Position numbers and translations under genes: made by a program. Below are positions 8,435-17,739 of a DNA stretch of 64,000 nt, piece after piece. Numbering within the stretch: position 1 is the stretch's first letter; each line of letters begins with the position of its first letter. Under the pieces are notes generated by a model. The model was given only the letters and a program-made list of their open reading frames with translations. It searched no databases and had not been told where the DNA came from. The DNA comes from Vibrio ouci (GTDB lineage: Bacteria > Pseudomonadota > Gammaproteobacteria > Enterobacterales > Vibrionaceae), in assembly GCF_004551525.1 (NCBI RefSeq), contig NZ_SATR01000007.1:87084-151083 (forward strand). Reading direction: 5' to 3'.

Positions 8435-9538
8435 ATGAGTCTCGCTGACCAAGTTCTTGCCGTAAATGATGATCTTCCAATTCGTACTGATAAACCGGTT
8501 CACAGTGGCAAAGTTCGCTCTGTATATTGGCTAACAGAAGAAGACAGCAAACGTCTGATTAAAGAAAAAGGCTACGACGTAGCACCAGATGCCCCACTTG
8601 CTATCATGGTGATCAGTGATCGCATCTCTGCATTCGATTGTATTTGGCACGCTGAAGGTGGTCTAAAAGGCGTACCGGGGAAAGGTGCTGCACTCAACGC
8701 TATTTCTAACCACTGGTTTAAGCTGTTTAAAGATAGTGGTCTTGCTGATAGTCACATTCTAGATATCCCTCACCCATTCGTTTGGATTGTCCAAAAAGCC
8801 AAACCCATCATGATCGAAGCGATTTGTCGTCAATACATTACTGGTTCGATGTGGCGCGCATACGAAAAAGGCGAACGTGAATTCTGTGGTATTCAGTTAC
8901 CTGAAGGGCTTGCAAAAGACAAAGCACTGCCAGAACTATTGATGACTCCTTCTACGAAAGGTATTTTGAAAGATATCCCTGGTGTGCCAGAAGCTGACGA
9001 CGTCAATATCACCCGCCAAAACATTGAAGATAACTTCGCCGCATTTAATTTCTCTAAAGCTGAAGATATCGCCCAGTACGAGAAACTCCTGCGCGAAGGT
9101 TTTGTCGTTATCAGCAATGCACTGGCCGAAATCGAGCAAATTTTCGTTGATACTAAATTTGAGTTTGGCTATGTCCATGACGCAGCGGGCAATGAAAAGC
9201 TCATTTATATGGACGAAGTGGGAACACCAGACTCATCTCGTATCTGGGATGAGAAAGAGTACGACGCTGGTAATATCGTTGAAAATTCTAAAGAAGGGTT
9301 CCGCCAATTCTTGCTAAATCACTTCCCTGATCCGGATATCCTGCTAAACAAGGAACGTATGGATGAGCGTGAAGCGTTAGCACGAGACAATGCTTTGCCT
9401 CTCGAAGCGCTTCAAGATATCTCGCGTACCTATATTGGTATTGCAGAGAAAATTACCGGTCAACCAATCAAGTTAAGCGACAATCCTAAGCAAGAGATCA
9501 TTGATATCTTAAGCAAGGAATACGGACTGATTGATTAA
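8435..9538 (+). CDS. purC: Phosphoribosylaminoimidazole-succinocarboxamide synthase (SAICAR synthase)
   Basis: 367 residues, the long PurC form found in vibrios rather than the 237-residue enterobacterial form. It ligates aspartate to CAIR with ATP in de novo purine synthesis. Family motifs seen are HSGKVRSVY near residue 23, [13 protein letters not shown], the [14 protein letters not shown] stretch, [12 protein letters not shown], and EFGY...[15 protein letters not shown] near residue 235, which forms the nucleotide and CAIR binding site. The C-terminal 80 residues are an extension typical of this subgroup. A PurR-like operator precedes it and a terminator follows at once, so it is monocistronic. 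Confidence 0.95.
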   Translation: MSLADQVLAVNDDLPIRTDKPVHSGKVRSVYWLTEEDSKRLIKEKGYDVAPDAPLAIMVISDRISAFDCIWHAEGGLKGVPGKGAALNAISNHWFKLFKDSGLADSHILDIPHPFVWIVQKAKPIMIEAICRQYITGSMWRAYEKGEREFCGIQLPEGLAKDKALPELLMTPSTKGILKDIPGVPEADDVNITRQNIEDNFAAFNFSKAEDIAQYEKLLREGFVVISNALAEIEQIFVDTKFEFGYVHDAAGNEKLIYMDEVGTPDSSRIWDEKEYDAGNIVENSKEGFRQFLLNHFPDPDILLNKERMDEREALARDNALPLEALQDISRTYIGIAEKITGQPIKLSDNPKQEIIDILSKEYGLID

Positions 9539-9560
9539 CTGATCTCATGCTCAAAAAGCA

Positions 9561-9592
9561 ACGCGCTCCATACAAATCGGAGCGCGTTTTAT
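9561..9592 (+). terminator. Rho-independent terminator of purC
   Basis: Nine-base-pair stem ACGCGCTCC (9561-9569) with 9579-9587 and a T-run after it. It could also act weakly for the convergent EF-hand gene. Confidence 0.85.
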
Positions 9593-9600
9593 TGCTTAGC

Positions 9601-10137
9601 TTATTTGTCTTTACCGCCTTTATTACTCCCGCCGCTGTTGCCTCCACCACGATTACCGCTGTTGCCCTTATTGCCACCATTCCCTTTATTGCTGTTACCT
9701 TGACTGCTACTAGAGCTACTGCTTTCGTTGCGACTTGCTGCTTTCGCTTCTCTAGCCTCTTGCTTACTGGTTTTCAGCTCTCCAGTACCGTTGCCAGGAT
9801 TTGAGTATTTCGCATGCGCCGCAAGCTCTTCTTCGCTGACAAAACCATCTTTATCTTTGTCAAAAGAAGCAAACGCGCTTAAGCCAGTTTCGTTTTCAGT
9901 CTCGGCTTCATCCTCATCGCTGCCTTCTTCTTCCTCTTCAACAAACTCACCCTCAGCACCAAGCCGAAACGCGTTGAACTCGTCAGCGGATACTAGCCCA
10001 TCGCCATCGGTATCCATTTCTTCAATACTCGGCGGGGTTTTGGTTCGGTTATTGTCTTCATCAACTTCTTCTTCCGCGTAGCTATGCACTGTAACCATTG
10101 CTAGGCCTGCAACTAGAAGTGTCATTAATTTGTTCAT
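9601..10137 (-). CDS. Secreted EF-hand calcium-binding protein with Gly/Asn/Ser-rich tail
   Basis: 178 residues. There is a signal peptide (MNKLMTLLVAGLAMVTVHSYA), then two canonical EF-hand loops, DTDGDGLVSADE near residue 42 and DKDKDGFVSEEE near 93, separated by a very acidic linker rich in Glu and Asp. After about residue 120 comes a low-complexity tail: a serine run followed by Gly/Asn/Lys repeats. It is probably a periplasmic or secreted calcium-binding protein of unknown role. An AAGGAGGAGC ribosome site sits just before the ATG at 10137. The tail's base composition is repetitive but in frame. Confidence 0.75.
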   Translation of the reverse strand: MNKLMTLLVAGLAMVTVHSYAEEEVDEDNNRTKTPPSIEEMDTDGDGLVSADEFNAFRLGAEGEFVEEEEEGSDEDEAETENETGLSAFASFDKDKDGFVSEEELAAHAKYSNPGNGTGELKTSKQEAREAKAASRNESSSSSSSQGNSNKGNGGNKGNSGNRGGGNSGGSNKGGKDK

Positions 10138-10266
10138 TGCAGCTCCTCCTTGTTCTTATAACAAGTGTAGCCCACTAACTTTCGGCCGATTAGTAACGAC
10201 AAACTCCTACCATTCCAAGCTCGATAAGGTTATAAATAGCGAGTTCCTCCTAACCCCGTGACTTGT

Positions 10267-11181
10267 ATGGATTACCTTGCCCTTTCACGCATCAGTTTGA
10301 AGCATTTGACTGCATTCCACGTCCTGCTAAGTACTCATAGTGTGACGACCACAGCCAGTATTTTATGTGTTACTCCTTCGAGTATTAGTAAGACACTTGG
10401 GCAGTTACGCGAACAGATGAATGATGAGCTTTTCTATCGAGATGGCGCGCAATTAGTCCCTACCGCTTTTGCTCTTAGCATTGGTGCTGAAGTACATAAG
10501 ATTCTCTCGAGCATGAATGGTATTCTTCACCAAGGTGAGTTCCAACCGAGTGATTTCACTGGCGAGATTTCTCTTTCAATGCGAGAAAGTACTTTTGAGC
10601 TGTTTTCACACAAAATTGCCGATATATCTCAGCAACTTAGTACCTCACGTGGGATTAAGGTTTACGCCAAAGAGCAAGCAAGCTTTGACGCACTAATAAG
10701 AGGTCAGGTCGACTTTATGATACTGCCTCACGATATCAGTCAGCCTCCGACTCGTAGTCGAGACTTGATGTGGAAGCAGATTGTATCTGACGAAATGGTC
10801 TGCTTAATGGCTAAAGATCACCCACTGGCTGAGAAGCAACTATCCATTGATAATTACCTTGCCTATCCGCATATTGGCATTTTGGATAAAGATCTTGCCG
10901 AGCCTTACTTCGAGCAGAACCTGACGCAACAACATGGTTCGCGTAACGTTGTTATTTCAGTCGCTGACTTTGGCGCCGCTGCGGTGATGTGTCATCAAAG
11001 TGATTACCTGCTGACTTGCTCTAAAAAATGGGCAGAGCAATCCAGACAAGCAAAGGGGTTGGTGAGTAAACCACTGCCTTTTGAATATGGCAAAGTCGGC
11101 TATAGCTTAGTGTGGAATCAAGCCAGCTTGAACGATCCTGCGCTGCAGTGGCTACATAGTCAGTTAATCAGTAGTGTTTAG
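10267..11181 (+). CDS. LysR-family transcriptional regulator
   Basis: 304 residues. N-terminal winged HTH (SLKHLTAFHVLLSTHSVTTTASILCVTPSSISKTL, then LREQMNDELFYRDGAQLVPT) is a textbook LysR domain, followed by a periplasmic-binding-protein-like effector domain. The ATG at 10267 is preferred; a GTG at 10258 is also in frame, and neither has a clear ribosome site. Its target is unknown. It is next to, but on the opposite strand from, the predicted biosynthetic cluster, so a regulatory link is possible but unproven; it could as easily act on the divergent EF-hand gene. Confidence 0.85.
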   Translation: MDYLALSRISLKHLTAFHVLLSTHSVTTTASILCVTPSSISKTLGQLREQMNDELFYRDGAQLVPTAFALSIGAEVHKILSSMNGILHQGEFQPSDFTGEISLSMRESTFELFSHKIADISQQLSTSRGIKVYAKEQASFDALIRGQVDFMILPHDISQPPTRSRDLMWKQIVSDEMVCLMAKDHPLAEKQLSIDNYLAYPHIGILDKDLAEPYFEQNLTQQHGSRNVVISVADFGAAAVMCHQSDYLLTCSKKWAEQSRQAKGLVSKPLPFEYGKVGYSLVWNQASLNDPALQWLHSQLISSV

Positions 11182-11577
11182 GTGTAGACTATCAGCAGCT
11201 TGGTGATTATGTGCAAATGGGTATACTAAATAGTGGTGAAACGCTAGCTATAGCCGACACAAACTGACAAAAAACCGAGGTTATTTGTCAATTTTCTCCA
11301 TTTTATGCCACTAATTTGCTAATGGATTTAGATGAACAGCCTGCATGGAAATGGTCCGAAGAAAAATCGAATAAGCCATTGTTTATTCGATTTTTCTAAT
11401 TACATAGCACCTTTGAACGTCGGTAATCGCAGCCGGAAGCGGGGCCAGCAGAGCAGCACCATCAACAAAATATCCAACGAAAAGGTCGTATCTTTGCAAC
11501 TTGAGTTAAGCACTTATTCCAAGAGGAACACCACCACACCTTATACGGGATCTAACTCTCGGCCCACAGTGTCTTTC
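11182..11577. other. Intergenic stretch, no convincing gene
   Basis: About 400 bases between two converging genes. An open frame on the plus strand at 11332-11589 has no ribosome site, no recognisable motif and a composition unlike the neighbours, so it is not called. The one structured element is the 15-bp hairpin at 11360-11397. Confidence 0.6.
11360..11397. terminator. Perfect 15-bp hairpin, possible bidirectional terminator
   Basis: AGAAAAATCGAATAA (11360-11374) pairs perfectly with 11383-11397 across an 8-base loop. The stem has A- and T-rich ends on both strands and sits between convergent genes (LysR on plus, flavoprotein on minus). It could end transcription from both sides, but the AT-rich stem lacks the usual GC core, so a structural repeat is the alternative. 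Confidence 0.5.
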
Positions 11578-12201
11578 TTACAAATCTGATATATAGCGTT
11601 CTTGAACACCAGCATCTATTTCTTCAATAAATTCTCTATCTTTATCCATATTTTCCGCGATCTCGCGTCCAAAAGAAATCTTGACTGGAGTCTGGTAGCT
11701 TGCTTTATCCCAAGCTTTGCTGCGAAGAAACGCTTTTCCACAGTGAAAATAAGCATTGGTCACAGAAATTTCTAGTACCAAAATAGCACGGTGGGTGTGC
11801 CCTGAAACCGTGTCACATATATCCCCTTCCAATAGTTTGCAAATACCGTGAACGCGCAGGCTTTCGACTGTTCCTGGGCGAAGAAAAATCAACCCGACTT
11901 TATCGTTGGATGTCACAATATTCTCTAGCGAGAATGCCAGCTTATTCCCTCTTAATTCCGGTAACAGCAGCGTTTGCTTATCTTGCACTTTAACAAAACC
12001 AGGCTTGCCGCCCTTAGGTGAGATCGTTGGGAAACCAAATTCATCAACGGTGGATAGCATAACTAAGGGAGAGGTTTCGATAAATGCCTGCATTCGGTCA
12101 TTCAAAGCCTCATATATTTTCTTTTTTGCCAAAGGATTAGGTTTACCGATGCTGTATCTCATCTCTTCGACGGAACGGATATTTCTCATTGTCTTCCTCA
12201 T
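11578..12201 (-). CDS. FMN-dependent PPOX-class flavoprotein (MSMEG_1061/DR_2398-like)
   Basis: About 207 residues. The region MQAFIETSPLVMLSTVDEFGFPTISPKGGKPGFV, then LLLPELRGNKLAFSLENI and VGLIFLRPGTVESLRVHG, is the FMN-binding split-barrel of the pyridoxamine-phosphate-oxidase-like family, in the order seen in the DR_2398-type subgroup. These proteins bind FMN or F420 and carry out unassigned redox reactions. The start is uncertain: ATGs at 12210, 12201 and 12189 are clustered, with AGGGA suiting 12201 and GAGGAAG suiting 12189. It lies 109 bases after the MATE gene on the same strand, so it may be the last gene of the biosynthetic cluster or a separate neighbour. Confidence 0.75.
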   Translation of the reverse strand: MRKTMRNIRSVEEMRYSIGKPNPLAKKKIYEALNDRMQAFIETSPLVMLSTVDEFGFPTISPKGGKPGFVKVQDKQTLLLPELRGNKLAFSLENIVTSNDKVGLIFLRPGTVESLRVHGICKLLEGDICDTVSGHTHRAILVLEISVTNAYFHCGKAFLRSKAWDKASYQTPVKISFGREIAENMDKDREFIEEIDAGVQERYISDL

Positions 12202-12310
12202 GGTGGTCATCCCTAATAAAAAGGGGGGAGAAGGATAAATATGTTCTATGCTCGCCGTAAACGAAAAATTAGAGGAATGTCCATAAAACACCCCTCATTC
12301 GTGGTGACCA

Positions 12311-13672
12311 CTAGGTATCAGACACGAGGTTTTTTAACCATTTTCGTTGCTTAATTCTTAGTGTAGCGGGAATTATCTTAAACAACTCTTCTACTTGCAC
12401 TAGCAGGTAAACAACGATAAGAGGCAGTTCAAAATAAAGAGCACCTATCGCTACAACGGGCACCGCTATGACCCACTGTGCAACAGTATCCAAATAGAGG
12501 CAGTACTGAGTATCCCCTCCACTTCTTAAGATCCCCCCAACTTGCGTACTCGTAACAGCACGAAGTACCACAGATAAAGCAGCAAGAGGAAGGATCTCCT
12601 GAATAATGTTGATGACAGGATCACTTAAGTTTATAAAGACAGTGTCCATATACATCGTTGAAATCATCAAAAGAACCCCGACTGAGACACCAAACAACAC
12701 AGCAAGGACAAGAGATTCACGACTTACTTGTATTGCCTCTTCAAACTCGTCTGCACCCAATTTATTTCCTATCAGCACTGCAGTACCTTGTCCAATACCA
12801 GCAACAGCAGCTAAAGCGACCCATTCAATCGGCGTGATTACCGACATGGCAGCAAGAACGTGCTCCCCCATATGGCCGAACACGGCGTGGAAGCTAAAGT
12901 TTCCCGCAGACCAAACAAACGAGCCTGCAATGACTGGCCAGGTCACTACCCACAAAGCAATAAGCGATTTTTTGTCTGACAACGACCTTAGATTAGTGCG
13001 CTTAATACGGATCCGTGGCTCACTCATTGCGATGATCAGGAGCAGGAAGAGAATTCTTGTCGTTCTCGCCAACAGAGAGGCAATTCCCGCGCCCAATAAC
13101 CCCAGTTCAGGTGCACCAAAGGCACCAAAAATAAGAACGTAGTTGAGGAACACATTGAGTGCAAACTCAACCATGTAGGTATACATGGGTATAAGAGGAC
13201 GACCTAAACATCGGAGTGCTGCATCCAGTATTAGGCCAACACCTGTAACCATAACAACGCAGCCCAACGCTACTAGGTAATCGATGGAATGCTCGGTCGC
13301 TGCCCCTTTTGAAGCAACAACCTGCGAAAGAACATTGGGAAATACGATGAAGCACATGCCCACAACGAGTGTCGAAAACAGAATGGCTCCGCCCCCCTGA
13401 GCAAGACTGTTCCTAAATTTGTCTATATCACCTGCCCCAGAAAATTGAGCCCAGAAAATACTTACGCCAGTACTGATACTCAATAAAAACAATGAAGCAA
13501 ACCAGAACCACCTTGCTCCTATCCCTGATGCTGCAATAGCCACGTCACCCAAAGAACTGATCATCAATGAGTCAATAAAACCTAACGAGGTGACTAAGAC
13601 TCCTTGTAGAGAAAAGGGCAAGGCGAAATAAAGAATCGATTTAAAATTATGTTGCTTGGCGCGCATTAACAA
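12311..13672 (-). CDS. MATE-family efflux transporter
   Basis: 453 residues, about 12 transmembrane helices in two MatE repeats (first from residue about 12, second near 235-440). The opening FALPFSLQGVLVTSLGFIDSLMISSLGDVAIAA is typical of MATE exporters. The family uses Na+ or H+ gradients to export amphiphilic or cationic compounds. It overlaps the BtrH-like gene by seven bases and closes the tight part of the biosynthetic operon, so its likely job is export of, or self-protection against, the product. Confidence 0.87.
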   Translation of the reverse strand: MLMRAKQHNFKSILYFALPFSLQGVLVTSLGFIDSLMISSLGDVAIAASGIGARWFWFASLFLLSISTGVSIFWAQFSGAGDIDKFRNSLAQGGGAILFSTLVVGMCFIVFPNVLSQVVASKGAATEHSIDYLVALGCVVMVTGVGLILDAALRCLGRPLIPMYTYMVEFALNVFLNYVLIFGAFGAPELGLLGAGIASLLARTTRILFLLLIIAMSEPRIRIKRTNLRSLSDKKSLIALWVVTWPVIAGSFVWSAGNFSFHAVFGHMGEHVLAAMSVITPIEWVALAAVAGIGQGTAVLIGNKLGADEFEEAIQVSRESLVLAVLFGVSVGVLLMISTMYMDTVFINLSDPVINIIQEILPLAALSVVLRAVTSTQVGGILRSGGDTQYCLYLDTVAQWVIAVPVVAIGALYFELPLIVVYLLVQVEELFKIIPATLRIKQRKWLKNLVSDT

Positions 13673-14754
13673 GCCTCCTGGCGAGCACGTTCAAAACATA
13701 AAGACAATGAACGCCAAAGCTCTAATGCCTCCGTTTCCTTAACCAAAATGCTGTTTAATATTTCAAGTATTGGTTGATTAAATTTATTGGAATTGGTTTG
13801 TAAACCCATTTCCGAGTAGAAATCTATGGCCAACCATTTATCATGCAAATCCTGCAAAACGGTGGTCAGACTTTCAAAAGAGAAGCTCTCCCCAAATTGA
13901 GGGTTCTCCGTCACGTAAGATTCAATAAATCGAATAGCAGAAATTCTTTCGTGTGAAAAAACCCAACTGCCAGGAATAAAGATTGGCTTCTCGGGTTTGC
14001 TCTCGAGATATAGTCCAAGATCAGCGATGAATTTCTTCAGGCAAGTAAGCCCGTAAGAAGAACAGGTATCTGACAGGTTGCTAATGTTAAACTCAACCAT
14101 TTCCAGAAAGTCTAATTCACTGTAAGGCTTTGGCTGATGTGTTTGTTCCAGATGAAAAACCGAACAAGCGCCATGTTCCTTGAGCAAATAATGAAAACAA
14201 TCAAATAAATCGCCTTTGGAGATACTAAATTTTGGCTTTTTAGCTTGTTCTATTGCGTCAAACGACTGATGCTCTGCGTTATAGCCAACAATGCAGATTG
14301 AATGTAGGCCAAAGACTTTTTTGTAATGTCTTCTTGTTGGAACATACCCAAGGCTATAGGTAGAAAGAACGGGCTCTCCTTTTTTCAATGAACGCAGCAG
14401 GTATTCAACGTAAGCGTCAAAGCTTTGAAAATCAGTTTTGTGTATCTGAACACCATAGCGACGTTGAATGTTTTCTGCGATTGGGCTCGTATCAATGCCA
14501 TCCTTGTACAAAAGCAGACCTCGCATTTTCCTATCCAGCGTTATGTTGAGCTGAACATCGTCTGCGTGAGAAATCTGACTGCCTTGCATGGTGTACTCAA
14601 ATGAATGCCAACAATAGGCCTGATGAAAATCTTTGATTGAGAATTGCTTGTTGGCCATCAGTTCGACAAGTGAATATCTGCAATCGGGGAAATACTCAAA
14701 AGGCATACCAATATCGATAGGGTTAACGGTATTAAAGCGCTCAAGCAAATTCAT
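13666..14754 (-). CDS. BtrH-like (C39-fold) acyltransferase, putative
   Basis: 362 residues with no close family I can name firmly. The N-terminal 190 residues line up with the butirosin-type BtrH N domain: a Cys (residue 25, FPDCRYSLVELMAN) at the expected nucleophile position, QAYCWHSFEYTM, the segment RRYGVQIHKTDFQSFDAYVEYL, a (V/L)-x-YVPTRRHYKK stretch and LHSICIVGYN with the catalytic-type His. BtrH moves an acyl chain from a carrier protein to an amine acceptor in butirosin synthesis. With a stand-alone carrier and adenylation enzyme in the same operon, a similar transfer or release step is inferred. The start overlaps the adenylation gene's stop by four bases. Alternative: a C39-like protease. 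Confidence 0.6.
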   Translation of the reverse strand: MNLLERFNTVNPIDIGMPFEYFPDCRYSLVELMANKQFSIKDFHQAYCWHSFEYTMQGSQISHADDVQLNITLDRKMRGLLLYKDGIDTSPIAENIQRRYGVQIHKTDFQSFDAYVEYLLRSLKKGEPVLSTYSLGYVPTRRHYKKVFGLHSICIVGYNAEHQSFDAIEQAKKPKFSISKGDLFDCFHYLLKEHGACSVFHLEQTHQPKPYSELDFLEMVEFNISNLSDTCSSYGLTCLKKFIADLGLYLESKPEKPIFIPGSWVFSHERISAIRFIESYVTENPQFGESFSFESLTTVLQDLHDKWLAIDFYSEMGLQTNSNKFNQPILEILNSILVKETEALELWRSLSLCFERARQEAC

Positions 14755-16256
14755 GTTTGTTCTCCAATTATGTTAGTGATGGTGGAATAATCAGTCTTTC
14801 CGTTTTGGTTCAAGGGCAACTTAGGAATACAAAATACGGCCTTGGGGAGCATGTAATCGGGGAGGTGTTTCTGGCAGGCTTTAATCAGCTTTTGCTCGTC
14901 AATCTCTTCTGTTATTACGGCAGCGAGGCAATCTCCTCCATTGGTGCTTTGTTTGATGACGGCAACATCGGTAATTCCCATCGCTTTGCGGATATTCTCC
15001 TCCACATCGGCAACTTCAACACGAAATCCTTGGATTTTTATCTGGTTGTCTAATCTCCCCTTGTAGAGCAGAGTGCCTGAATCCGGCGTTCTCTCAACGA
15101 GATCCCCACTCCGATACCAGGCTGTACAATCAAGTGCAGGAAAGACATCTTGAACAAAGGAAAGTTGGTTTTTATAGGGGTTATTCAGATAACCTTGGGT
15201 TAGCTGGTCCCCGCCTAATAATAACTCGCCGACATCGCCGTTATTCATTTCGCTATCTACAATAGCAACTTCCAGTCCCGCAAACGGGGTGCCAATGGGG
15301 AGAATTGACCAGGTTGCATTCCGATCTTTCTCGGTGTATTGATAATACGTAAAAGCAATAGTGGCTTCTGTCGGGCCATAAAGGTTATTAACGATATCTG
15401 CATTCTTGGTTGCGGAGAGCCAACTGTCTGCAATGGATTTTGGCATTGCTTCACCACAAAAAAGCGAGTAACGAATGCTAGCTAGATGTTCAGGTAATAA
15501 CCGCTTGTGCTTTCTCATTTGCACCGCTAGTGATGGTACCGAGAACCAGACAGTGATAGCGTTTCGTTTAACGTACAAGTCAGGAAGCAACAAGTCTGCT
15601 TTGGTGGCCGGATACAAACACGCGCCGTTTGACCAGCAGACAAACATGTCATGAACCGATAAATCAAAGGTCAAATCAAACAGGTGTGAGAATCTGTCTT
15701 CTTCATTGAAAGCAAACACCGTATTAATTCTGGACACGTAATTAACAACATTGCCGTGGGTAATTGGGATCCCCTTAGGGTCTCCTGTCGTGCCTGAGGT
15801 ATAGAGAACGTAAGCTTCACTGTCGTTATTGAGCTGAGTTTTCCTTCGCAACGCTGTCGTAGGGACGTCGCTCTCTATATTGATGACCAACTGCGATGAT
15901 AATATGGCGTCATCCAGCAGCTCTAACGTCGTATTGTCGACAATGAGGGTATCTATATCACCATCTGCGAGTATTTTCTTTATCCTATCGACAGGGTAAC
16001 CTAGTGAGAGCGGGACATAACTTTTGTTGCATTTTAACGTCCCAATGATGGCAGGATATATTCCAATGGCCTTTGGCAAAAACAGAGCAACCCTTTTAGA
16101 AGAACCGTCAGACTTTTCAATGGCGGTAGCAACGAAATCTGAACGTAAATCCAACTCAGAATATGTGAGCCTGTTGCCGTCAATCGCGATCGCATGTTTA
16201 TCAGGAAATCGAGACACACTCTCGCTAAAAAGGGAGAGAAGATTATTCTTTTTCAT
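14751..16256 (-). CDS. Stand-alone amino-acid adenylation (A-domain) ligase
   Basis: 501 residues, the size of a DltA-like free A domain. Core motifs are all present: A3 (LYTSGTTGDPKG, residues 151-162), A4 (FDLTFDLSVHDMF), A5 (NNLYGPTEATIAF), A7 (YRSGDL), A8 (GRLDNQIKIQGFRVE) and A10 (PLNQNGKTDY with the catalytic Lys). The Asp at 198 matches Asp235 of the phenylalanine-activating domain, which binds the substrate alpha-amino group, so an alpha-amino acid is the likely substrate. A hand-derived ten-residue specificity code (D-L-H-F-L-C-L-I-A-K, alignment uncertain) matches none I recall. It should charge the small carrier protein of this operon. The ATG directly abuts the upstream gene's stop. 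Confidence 0.87.
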   Translation of the reverse strand: MKKNNLLSLFSESVSRFPDKHAIAIDGNRLTYSELDLRSDFVATAIEKSDGSSKRVALFLPKAIGIYPAIIGTLKCNKSYVPLSLGYPVDRIKKILADGDIDTLIVDNTTLELLDDAILSSQLVINIESDVPTTALRRKTQLNNDSEAYVLYTSGTTGDPKGIPITHGNVVNYVSRINTVFAFNEEDRFSHLFDLTFDLSVHDMFVCWSNGACLYPATKADLLLPDLYVKRNAITVWFSVPSLAVQMRKHKRLLPEHLASIRYSLFCGEAMPKSIADSWLSATKNADIVNNLYGPTEATIAFTYYQYTEKDRNATWSILPIGTPFAGLEVAIVDSEMNNGDVGELLLGGDQLTQGYLNNPYKNQLSFVQDVFPALDCTAWYRSGDLVERTPDSGTLLYKGRLDNQIKIQGFRVEVADVEENIRKAMGITDVAVIKQSTNGGDCLAAVITEEIDEQKLIKACQKHLPDYMLPKAVFCIPKLPLNQNGKTDYSTITNIIGEQT

Positions 16257-17738
16257 CTATTTATCCTTAAAGAAGTTGAGTGCAGTACGCCATATATGTA
16301 AAGAATCAAAGCAAGAATGATGTGTCTCGCCCTTCAGGTTAATATTCATCACGTTTTCAAAGTACTTTGCATATTGGTCAATCATCGCCGGAGTAGTGAT
16401 GGAATCATCACTACCTGAAATAATCATAACTTTATCTTTGCTGTTGCATGAGACCTCATTGCGCTCAGAATGATTTAAAGCACGCAGATACTGACCGAGT
16501 GTTTTCGGAATACGAAACGAGTCAGACGAAATTGATTGCAAAAATACACTCTCTTTTTCAATCACGCTTTTGAAGTGATTCTTTTTTGCCAACCTAACCA
16601 ATACCGAGCTTTTGTGCAGGTTCCTGTGGTCGTCGAGATCCAAGGCCATGGACATTGAAATAAGCGTGGTTATGAAGCCGGACTCAGTCTCTTTGTTGGG
16701 GATGCTGAGGTATGGGCTCAAATAGACAGATTCGAAGGGACTGGAACTTATTGTTGACGCTCTTTCAATGAGTTCACAGCCCGTACTCCAGCCTAGTATA
16801 TGAATTCGTTTTTCAGTTGAGTAGCGTTCCAGTATCGTGTTAATGTGCCGAGCGGCAGCATCGAAATATGTGTCGTTAGGTTTGACGTTTTCGATCAAGG
16901 CTAGTGGAGTCTCAATAAGCAGTACCCTAAAGTCCTTCGCCAGATAGTCGGCGATGCGTGTGAAAAACAGTGTCGGCATACCAACAGCATTGACGAGAAA
17001 CACAGTTTTATCACCGCCAGGAAATTCGTAAACATTGTAATACGTACCGTCGCTGAACCCCACCTCATGCCGCGTCGAGCATTCAAGCATAGCCACACAT
17101 GCCAAATCGCCACTTTGATTGATTGCGATAGCTTCACTAGAGAAAATATCGGGTATAAGTAGCCGTGTTGTTCGACTTACTTTTTGAGTCACGAGATGCT
17201 GAACGATCCACGTGAATAATACATCCAAAGGGATCCCATCACTGGTCCCTTTATCGAGAACGTATTCATTAATAAATGGGTTGTAGTAAATAGGTGTCGA
17301 TGGCAATACGTTACCAATTACGATAGCTACCTGCGTGTCCAGCCTCTCACGTTTCGAAGGCATCGTTCCTTCGGTAATGACGTAGTAGCGCGCTCCTAAT
17401 TGATCGGCGTATTTGTCTTCCTCATGCTGTCCAATAATGATCACTACATCGTCGTCATTCTCCTGCGCAAAATCGCTTGTTATGGTAATTTCTGCTTGCT
17501 GAAAAAGATGATTCAGAGGTCTAGATTTTAATACAGAGTTGTATTCCGACACAGAATGGAGGTAATCCTTCGTAATACTGTCACTAATTAAATTGACATG
17601 AGCACCCGACATACAAAGCCAAAATGCCAACTCGGCAGACACATTGTCAGATCCCACGACAGTGACGCATTTGTCCTGTATGGTATTTATAAAGTTCGTC
17701 TGGCACTCATGTTGCTCCCCGATATACACACTATCCAT
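16257..17738 (-). CDS. Rossmann-fold plus alpha/beta-hydrolase protein of the cluster
   Basis: 493 residues. The first half starts with a dinucleotide-binding-like beta-alpha-beta (CVTVVGSDNVSAELAFWL...GAHVNLIS, residues 24-52), somewhat like ThiF/NAD-binding proteins. The second half is an alpha/beta-hydrolase: nucleophile elbow GWSTG with Ser318, acid in ISGSDDS, and a late His in GETHHSCF. The latter resembles type II thioesterases, which would suit hydrolytic release or editing on the carrier protein. I do not recognise the two-domain combination. The ATG at 17738 lies one base after the formyltransferase-like stop; starts at 17756 (ATG) and 17792 (TTG) are possible. Confidence 0.6.
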   Translation of the reverse strand: MDSVYIGEQHECQTNFINTIQDKCVTVVGSDNVSAELAFWLCMSGAHVNLISDSITKDYLHSVSEYNSVLKSRPLNHLFQQAEITITSDFAQENDDDVVIIIGQHEEDKYADQLGARYYVITEGTMPSKRERLDTQVAIVIGNVLPSTPIYYNPFINEYVLDKGTSDGIPLDVLFTWIVQHLVTQKVSRTTRLLIPDIFSSEAIAINQSGDLACVAMLECSTRHEVGFSDGTYYNVYEFPGGDKTVFLVNAVGMPTLFFTRIADYLAKDFRVLLIETPLALIENVKPNDTYFDAAARHINTILERYSTEKRIHILGWSTGCELIERASTISSSPFESVYLSPYLSIPNKETESGFITTLISMSMALDLDDHRNLHKSSVLVRLAKKNHFKSVIEKESVFLQSISSDSFRIPKTLGQYLRALNHSERNEVSCNSKDKVMIISGSDDSITTPAMIDQYAKYFENVMNINLKGETHHSCFDSLHIWRTALNFFKDK

Positions 17739-17739
17739 G

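Noticed and set aside
9728..10081. 117-codon Ser/Leu-rich frame antisense to the EF-hand gene
   Set aside because: It mirrors the acidic linker of the real gene; the sense strand has a signal peptide, two EF hands and a strong ribosome site.
11332..11589. 85-residue open frame on the plus strand
   Set aside because: No ribosome site, no motif, spans a 15-bp hairpin and overlaps the end of the flavoprotein gene on the other strand.
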